A stretch of DNA of 64,000 nucleotides, taken from Arachis hypogaea (taxonomy: Eukaryota > Streptophyta > Magnoliopsida > Fabales > Fabaceae). The notes under the pieces are model-generated. The model was not told the DNA's origin. It saw only the letters and a program-made list of their open reading frames with translations, and made no database searches. Made by a program: the position numbers and the translations under genes. The DNA lies in assembly GCF_003086295.3 (NCBI RefSeq), contig NC_092048.1, positions 66,568,841 through 66,632,840 on the forward strand, in the 5' to 3' direction. Shown here piece after piece: positions 56,201 through 64,000 of this stretch; the stretch's first letter is position 1; the number at the start of each line of letters is the position of its first letter.

Positions 56201-59200
56201 ACCTAAAGGCGAGCCGTAATGGCCTCATCTTCAGCAGGCTCCTCCATTTTTTCTGGTTTTTTTTTACGTTGGGCTGACCATCGTTCTTTAAATGATGCTA
56301 TCCTGAGGTGGACACCTAAAGGCGAGCCGTAATGGCCTCATCTTCAGCAAGCTCCTCCGATTTTTTTTTCGGTTTTTTTTTACGTTGTTCTGACCCTCGT
56401 TCTTTAAATGATGCTATCTCGAGGGGGGGCACCTACAGGCGAGCTGCAATGGCCTCATCTTCGGCAGGCTCCTCCGGTTTTTTTCCGGATTTTTTTTGTT
56501 TTTTTTTTACGTTGCTCTGACCCTCGTTCTTTAAAAGACGCTATCCCGAGGAGGACACCTAAAGGCGAGCCGTAATGGCCTCATCTTCTGCAGGCTCCTC
56601 CGGTTTTTTTCCAGTTTTTTTTTTGTTTTTTTTTTACGTTGCTCTGACCCTCGTTCTTTAAAAGACGCTATCCCGAGGAGGACACCTAAAGGCAAGCCGT
56701 AATGGCCTCATCTTCGGCAGGCACCTTCGTTTTTTTTTCTGGGGTTTTTTTTAACGTTGTGCTGACCCTCGTTCTTTAAATGATGCTATCCTGAGGAGGA
56801 CACCTAAAGGCGAGCCGTAATCGCCTCATCTTCAGCAGGCTCCTCCGTTTTTTTTTCCGGTTTTTTCCTTTTTTTTATACGTTATGCTGACCCTCGTTCT
56901 TTAAATAACGCTATCCCGAGGAGGATACCTAAAGGTGAGCTGTAATGGCCGCATCTTCAGCAGGCTCCTCTATTTTTTTTCTGGTTTTTTCCATTTTTTT
57001 TACGTTGTGCTGACCCTCGTTCTTTAAATGATGCTACCACGAGGAGGACACCTAAAGGCGAGGCGTAATGGCCTCATCTTCAGCAGGCTCCTCCGATTTT
57101 TTTTTTTCGGTTTTTTTTTTACATTGTGCTGACCCTCGTTCTTTAAATGACGCTATCCCGAGGAGGATACCTAAAGGCGAGCCGTAATGGCCTCATCTTC
57201 GGTAGGCTCCTCCAATTTTTTTTGTGCGGTTTTTTTTACGTTGTGCTGACCCTCGTTCTTTAAATGATGCTATCACGAGGAGGACATCTAAAGGCGAGCC
57301 GTAATGGCCTCATCTTCGGCAAGCTCCTCCAGTTTTTTTCTGGTTTTTTTTTTACGTTGTGCTGACCCTCGTTCTTTAAATGATGCTATCCCGATGTGGA
57401 CAACTGAAGGCGAGCCGTAACGGTCTCATCTTCAGCAAGCTCCTCCGGTTTTTTTTTTTTACGTTGTTCTGACCCTCGTTCTTTAACTGACGCTATCTCG
57501 AGGAGGGCACCTACAGGCGAGCTGTAATGGCCTCATCTTCGGCAGGCACCTCCAGTTTTTTTCCGATTTTTCATTTTGTTTTTTTTTTTACGTTGCTCTC
57601 ACCCTCGTTCTTTAAATGACGCTATCCCGAGGAGGACACCTAAAGGCGAGCCGTAATGGTCTCATCTTCGGCAGGCACCTCCGTTTTTTTTCTGCGATTT
57701 TTTTTAACGTTGTGCGGACCCTCGTTCTTTAAATGATGCTATCCCGAGGAGGACACCTAAAGACGAGCCGTAATGGCCTCATCTTCGGCAGGAACCTCCA
57801 TTTTTTTTTCTGGGATTTTTTTTTAACGTTGTGCTGACCCTCGTTCTCTAAATGATGCTATCCCGAGGAGTACACCTAAACGCGAGCCGTAATGGCCTCA
57901 TCTTCGGCAAGCTCCTCCAGTTTTTTCTGGTTTTTCTTTTATGTTGTGCTGACCCTCGTACTTTAAATGACGCTATCCCGAGGAGGACACCTAAAGGCGA
58001 GCCGTAATGGCCTCATCTTCAACAGGCTCCTCGATTTTTTTCTGGTTTTTTTTTTCGTTGTGCTGACCCTCGTTCTCTAAATGATGCTATCCCGAGGTGA
58101 ACACCTAAAGGCGAGCCGTAATGGCCTCATCTTCAGCAAGCTCCTCCGGTTTTTTTTCCGGTTTTTTTTTACGGTGTTTGACCCTCGTTCTTTAACTGAC
58201 GCTATCTCGAGGAGGGCACCTACAGGCAAGCTGTAATGGCCTCATCTTCGGCAGGCTACTCCGGTTTTTTTTCCGATTTTTCATTTTTTTTATGTTGCTC
58301 TGACCCTCGTTCTTTAAATGACGCTATCCCGAGGAGGACACCTAAAGGCCAGCCGTAATGGCCTCATCTTCGGCAGGCACCTCCGTTTTTTTTTTCTGGG
58401 ATTTTTTTTTTTAAAGTTGTGCTGATCCTCGTTCTTTAAATGATGCTATCCCGAGGAGGACACCTAAAGGCGAGTCGTAATGGCCTCATCTTCGGTAGGC
58501 TCCTCCAATTTTTTTTGTGCGGTTTTTTTTACGTTGTGCTGACCCTCGTTCTTTAAATGATGCTATCACGAGGAGGACATCTAAAGGCGAGCCGTAATGG
58601 CCTCATCTTCGGCAGGCTCCTCCATTTTTTTCTTTCCGGTTTTTTTTATTATTTTTTATTTTTTTACATTGTGCTGACCCTCGTTCTTTAAATAACGCTA
58701 TCCTGAGGAGGACACCTAAAGGCGAGCCATAATGGCCTCGTCCTCGGCAGGCTCCTCCGGTTTTTTTTTGTACGTTGTGCTGACCCTCGTTCTTTAAATG
58801 ACGCTATCCCGAGCAGGACACCTAAAGGCGAGCTGTAATGGCCTCATCTTCAGCAGGCTCCTCCATTTTTTTTTTCCGTTTTTTTTTTGTTTTTTTTACG
58901 TTATTCTTACCCTTGTTCTTTAATTGACGCTATCCCGAGGAGGATACCTAAAGGCGAGCCGTAATGGCCTCATCTTCAGCAGGCTCCTCTATCCTTTTCC
59001 TATTTTTTCCGTTTTTTTTTACGTTGTGCTGACCCTCGTTCTTTAAATGATGCTATCCCGAGGAGGACACCTAAAGGCGAGCCGTAATGGCCTCATCTTC
59101 GGCAAGCTCCTCCAGTTTTTTTCTGGTTTTTTTTTTACGTTGTGCTGACCCTCGTTCTTTAAATGATGCTATCCCGATGTGGACAACTGAAAGCGAGCCG

Positions 59201-62200
59201 TAACGGTCTCATCTTCAGCAAGCTCCTCCGATTTTTTTTTACGTTGTTCTGACCCTCGTTCATTAACTGACGCTATCTCGAGGAGGGCACCTACAGGCGA
59301 GCTGTAATGGCCTCATCTTCGGCAGGCACCTCCGGTTTTTTTCCGATTTTTCATTTTGTTTTTTTTTTTACGTTGCTCTGACCCTCGTTCTTTAAATGAC
59401 GCTATCCCGAGGAGGACACCTAAAGGCGAGCCGTAATGGTCTCATCTTCGGCAGGCACCTCCGTTTTTTTTCTGCGATTTTTTTTTAACGTTGTGCGGAC
59501 CCTCGTTCTTTAAATGATGCTATCCCGAGGAGGACACCTAAAGACGAGCCGTAATGGCCTCATCTTCGGCAGGAACCTCCGTTTTTTTTTCTGGGATTTT
59601 TTTTTAACGTTGTGCTGACCCTCGTTCTTTAAATGATGCTATCCCGAGGAGTACACCAAAACGCGAGCCGTAATGGCCTCATCTTCGGCAAGCTCCTCCA
59701 GTTTTTTCTGGTTTTTTTTTTATGTTGTGCTGACCCTCGTACTTTAAATGACGCTATCCCGAGGAGGACACCTAAAGGCGAGCCGTAATGGCCTCATCTT
59801 CAACAGGCTCCTCCATTTTTTTCTGGTTTTTTTTTCGTTGTGCTGACCCTCGTTCTTTAAATGATGCTATCCCGAGGTGAACACCTAAAGGCGAGCCGTA
59901 ATGGCCTCATCTTCAGCAAGCTCCTCCGGTTTTTTTTTCCGGTTTTTTTTTACGGTGTTTGACCCTCGTTCTTTAACTGACGCTATCTCGAGGAGGGCAC
60001 CTACAGGCAAGCTGTAATGGCCTCATCTTCGGCAGGCTACTCCGGTTTTTTTTCCGATTTTTCATTTTTTTTATGTTGCTCTGACCCTCGTTCTTTAAAT
60101 GACGCTATCCCGAGGAGGACACCTAAAGGCGAGCCGTAATGGCCTCATCTTCGGCAGGCACCTCCGTTTTTTTTTTCTGGGATTTTTTTTTATAGTTGTG
60201 CTGATCCTCGTTCTTTAAATTATGCTATCCCGAGGAGGACACCTAAAGGCGAGTCGTAATGGCCTCATCTTCGGTAGGCACCTCCAATTTTTTTTGTGCG
60301 GTTTTTTTTACGTTGTGCTGACCCTCGTTCTTTAAATGATGCTATCACGAGGAGGACATCTAAAGGCGAGCCGTAATGGCCTCATCTTCGGCAGGCTCCT
60401 CCATTTTTTTCTTTCCGGTTTTTTTTATTATTTTTTATTTTTTTACATTGTGCTGACCCTCGTTCTTTAAATAACGCTTTCCTGAGGAGGACACCTAAAG
60501 GCGAGCCGTAATAGCCTCGTCCTCGGCAGGCTCCTCCGGTTTTTTTTTGTACGTTGTGCTGACCCTCGTTCTTTAAATGACGCTATCCCGAGCAGGACAC
60601 CTAAAGGCGAGCCGTAATGGCCTCATCTTCAGCAGGCTCCTCCGTTTTTTTTTCCGGTTTTTTCCATTTTTTTTATACGTTATGCTTACCCTCGTTCTTT
60701 AAATGACGCTATCCCGAGGAGGATACCTAAAGGCGAGCCGTAATGGCCTCATCTTCAGCAGGCTCCTCTATTTTTTTGCCGGTTTTTTCTATTTTTTTTT
60801 ACGTTGTGCTGACCCTCGTTCTTTAAATGATGTTATCCCGAGGAGGACACCTAAAGGCGAGCCGTAATGGCCTCATCTTTGGCAAGCTCCTCCAGTTTTT
60901 TTATGGTTTTTTTTACGTTGTGCTGAACCTCGTTCTTTAAATGACGCTATCCCGAGGAGGACACCTAAAGGCGAGCCGTAATGGCCTCATCTTCAGCAGG
61001 CTCCTCCATTTTTTCTGGTTTTTTTTTTACGTTGGGCTGACCATCGTTCTTTAAATGATGCTATCCCGAGGTGGACACCTAAAGGCGAGCCGTAATGGCC
61101 TCATCTTCAGCAAGCTCCTCCGATTTTTTTTTCGGTTTTTTTTTTTACGTTGTTCTGACCCTCGTTCTTTAAATGATGCTATCTCGAGGGGGGGCACCTA
61201 CAGGCGAGCTGCAATGGCCTCATCTTCGGCAGGCTCCTCCGGTTTTTTTCCGGATTTTTTTTGTTTTTTTTTTTACGTTGCTCTGACCCTCGTTCTTTAA
61301 AAGACGCTATCCCGAGGAGGACACCTAAAGGCAAGCCGTAATGGCCTCATCTTCGGCAGGCACCTTCGTTTTTTTTTCTGGGGTTTTTTTTAACGTTGTG
61401 CTGACCCTCGTTCTTTAAATGATGCTATCCTGAGGAGGACACCTAAAGGCGAGCCGTAATCGCCTCATCTTCAGCAGGCTCCTCCGTTTTTTTTTCCGGT
61501 TTTTTCCTTTTTTTTATACGTTATGCTGACCCTCGTTCTTTAAATAACGCTATCCCGAGGAGGATACCTAAAGGTGAGCTGTAATGGCCGCATCTTCAGC
61601 AGGCTCCTCTATTTTTTTTCTGGTTTTTTCCATTTTTTTATGTTGTGCTGACCCTCGTTCTTTAAATGATGCTACCACGAGGAGGACACCTAAAGGCTAG
61701 GCGTAATTGCCTCATCTTCAACAGGCTCCTCCGATTTTTTTTTTCGGTTTTTTTTTTTACGTTGTGCTGACCCTCGTTCTTTAAATGACGCTATCCCGAG
61801 GAGGATACCTAAAGGCGAGCCGTAATGGCCTCATCTTCGGCAGGCTCCTCCATTTTTTTCTTTCCGGGTTTTTTTTTATTATTTTTTATTTTTTTACGTT
61901 GTGTGACCCTCATTCTTTAAATAACGCTATCCTGAGGAGGACACCTAAAGGCGAGCCGTAATGGCCTCATCTTCGGCAGGCTCCTCCGGTTTTTTTTTTT
62001 GTACGTTGTGCTGACCCTCGTTCTTTAAATGACGCTATCCCGAGGAGGACACCTAAAGGCGAGCCGTAATGGCCTCATCTTCAACAGGCTCCTCCGTTTT
62101 TTTTTCCGATTTTTTCCTTCTTTTATACGTTATGCTGACCCTCGTTCTTTAAATAACGCTATCCCGAGGAGGATACCTAAAGGTGAGCTGTAATGGCCGC

Positions 62201-64000
62201 ATCTTCAGCAGACTCCTCCAGTTTTTTTCGATTTTTTTCTGGTTTTTTTTTTACGTTGTGCTAACCCTCGTTCTTTAAATGACGTTATCCCGAGGAGACA
62301 CCTAAAGGCGAGCCGTAATGGCCTCATCTTCGTCAAGCTCCTCCATTTTTTTCTTTCCAGGTTTTTTTTATTTTTTATTTTTTTATTATTTTTTATTTTT
62401 TTATGTTGTGCTGACCCTCATTCTTTAAATGACGCTAACCTGAGGAGGACACCTAAAGGCGAGCCGTAATGGCCTCATCTTCGGCAGGCTCCTCCGGTTT
62501 TTTTTTTGTACGTTGTGTTGACCCTCGTTCTTTAAATGACGCTATCCCGAGGAGGATACCTAAAGGCGAGCCGTAATGGCCTCATCTTCGGCAGGCTCCT
62601 CCGTTTTTTTCTGGGTTTTTTTTTAACGTTGTGCTGACCCCGGTTCTTTAAATGACGCGTTCCTGAGGAGGACACCTAAAGGCGAGCCGTAATCGCCTCA
62701 TCTTCAGCAGGCTCCTCCGTTTTTTTTTTTATTTTTTCCTTTTTTTATACGTTATGCTTACCCTTGTTCTTTAAATGGCGCTATCCCGAGGAGGATACCT
62801 AAAGGCGAGCCGTAATAGCCTCATCTTCAGCAGGCTCCTTTATTTTTTTTCGGTTTTTTCCGTTTTTTTTTTACGTTGTGCTGACTCTCGTTCTTTAAAT
62901 GATGCTATCCCGAGGAGGACACCTAAAGGCGAGCTGTAATGGTGTCATCTTCGCCAAGCACCTCCAGTTTTTTTCTGGTTTTTTTTTTTACGTTGTGCTG
63001 ACCCTCGTTCTTTAAATGACGCTATCCCGAGGAGGACATCTAAAGACGAGCCGTAATGGCCTCATCTTCGGCAAGCTCGTCCATTTTTCCTTTCCGGGTT
63101 TTTTTTATTTTTTATTTTTTTATTTTTTATTATTTTTTATTTTTTTACGTTGTGCAGACCCTTATTCTTTAAATGACGCTAACCTGAGGAGGACACCTAA
63201 AGGCGAGCCGTAATTGCCTCATCTTCGGCAGGCTCCTCCGTTTTTTTTTTGTACGTTGTGCTGACCCTCGTTCTTTAAATGACGCTATCCCGAGGAGGAC
63301 ACCTAAAGGCGAGCCGTAATGGCCTCATCTTCGTCAGGTCCTCCGTTTTTTTTCCGGGTTTTTTTTTAACTTTGTGCTGACCCTCGTTCTTTAAATGACG
63401 CGTTCCTGAGGAGGATACCTAAAGGCGAGCCGTAATCGCCTCATCTTCAGCAGGCTCCTCCGTTTTTTTCCCGTTTTTTCCTTTTTTTTATACGTTATGC
63501 TTACCCTCGTTCTTTAAATGACGCTATCCCAAGGAGGATACCTAAAGGCGAGCCGTAATAGCCTCATCTTCAGCCGGCTCCACTATTTTTTTTTCCAGTT
63601 TTTCCGTTTTTTTTTTACGTTGTGCTGACCCTCGTTCTTTAAATGATGCTATCCCGAGGAGGACACCTAAAGGTGAGTCGTAATGGCGTCATCTTCGGCA
63701 GGTTCCTCCGATTTTTTTTTTGGTTTTTTTTCCGTTTTTTTTTTATGTTGTGCTGACCCTCGTTCTTTAAATGACGCTATCTCGAGGAGGATACCTAAAG
63801 GCAAGCCGTAATGGCCCCATCTTCAGCAGGCTCCGCTATTTTTTTCCGGTTTTTTCCATTTTTTTTACGTTGTGCTGACCCTCTTTCTTTAAATGACGCT
63901 ATCTCGAGGAGGACACCTAAAGTCGAGCCGTAATAGCCTCATCTTTGGCAGGCTCCTCCGATTTTTTTTCGGTTTTTTTTCTGATTTTTTTTTTACTTTG
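50286..64000 (+). repeat. Satellite array, right block
   Basis: About 13.7 kb of the same satellite in the same orientation, running off the window edge inside a T-run. A marker monomer with GGACAACTGAAGG (or GGACAACTAAAGG) occurs at 50645, 52428, 54077, 57398 and 59181, giving spacings of 1783, 1649, 3321 and 1783 bp, so the higher-order unit is about 1.65-1.78 kb. A GGGGGGGCACCTACAGG monomer at about 56424 and 61194 marks a further duplication of 4.8 kb. After about 61.8 kb the order becomes less regular. No gene or further element seen. Confidence 0.96.

Noticed and set aside
9189..63213. Many open frames of 60-104 codons within the satellite, with recurring peptides such as MASSSAGSS or LSRGGHLKASRNG.
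   Set aside because: They are direct translations of the repeated monomer, change frame with T-run length, lack promoters and domains, and recur only because the DNA repeats.
6461..64000. Regular repeats considered as a CRISPR array.
   Set aside because: Units are about 115 bp, directly adjacent, without unique spacers, next to plant LTR retrotransposons.
6461..64000. T-runs considered as transcription terminators, and ACCCTCG-type boxes as telomere-like repeats.
   Set aside because: The T-runs occur in every monomer with no genes upstream. The plant telomere unit CCCTAAA does not occur in tandem.

Overview
This window is repeat-only plant DNA with no host gene that I can support. A head-to-tail satellite (monomers about 100-135 bp, commonly near 115 bp) fills most of it. 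Three Ty3/gypsy LTR retrotransposons sit inside the satellite, all in the + orientation. The LTR families (one beginning TGATGAGCGGATAATTTATA, with CTGGCGTT/AACGCCAG palindromes) look like those I associate with Arachis (peanut and relatives). That assignment comes from recognition, not from a search. The array is probably pericentromeric or subtelomeric heterochromatin, but nothing here fixes the chromosome position.

Layout. 1-65: satellite. 66-6460: element E1, with two 2260-bp LTRs around a 1.9-kb internal region that has no gag-pol; its LTRs differ at about 8 sites, so it is young. 6461-26349: satellite, in which monomers are organised into higher-order repeats (about 1.9 kb near 6.5-10.3 kb, and 2.9-3.6 kb from 11.5 to 24.4 kb). 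26350-28827: element E3, one complete 2142-bp LTR, a primer-binding site, the start of gag, and only the last 21-22 bp of its 3' LTR. 28828-39838: satellite with 1.7, 2.8 and 4.5 kb repeats. 39839-50285: element E2, an Athila-like element with 1543-bp LTRs and recognisable gag, protease, reverse transcriptase and RNase H, broken by three in-frame TAG codons and a frameshift and lacking integrase. 50286-64000: satellite with 1.65-1.78 kb repeats.

All three elements have a primer-binding site complementary to the 3' end of plant tRNA-Asp and are flanked by perfect 5-bp target duplications (GATGC, GACAC, CACCT). All three duplications fall in one 24-bp stretch of the monomer. None is autonomous as it stands. 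E1 and E2 share control-like sequences outside the coding region: a 47-bp block after pol, a hairpin plus AAGTTTGGTGTTG directly before the 3' LTR, and a similar U5 end. E1 therefore looks like a gag-pol-less derivative mobilised by an Athila-type relative.

The least explained structures are non-coding: a 31-bp palindromic repeat found in the LTRs, gag and 3' region of E2; the dispersed AAGTTTGGTGTT dodecamer; long perfect hairpins specific to each family; and a series of antisense tRNA T-arm-like motifs in the E1 LTR.
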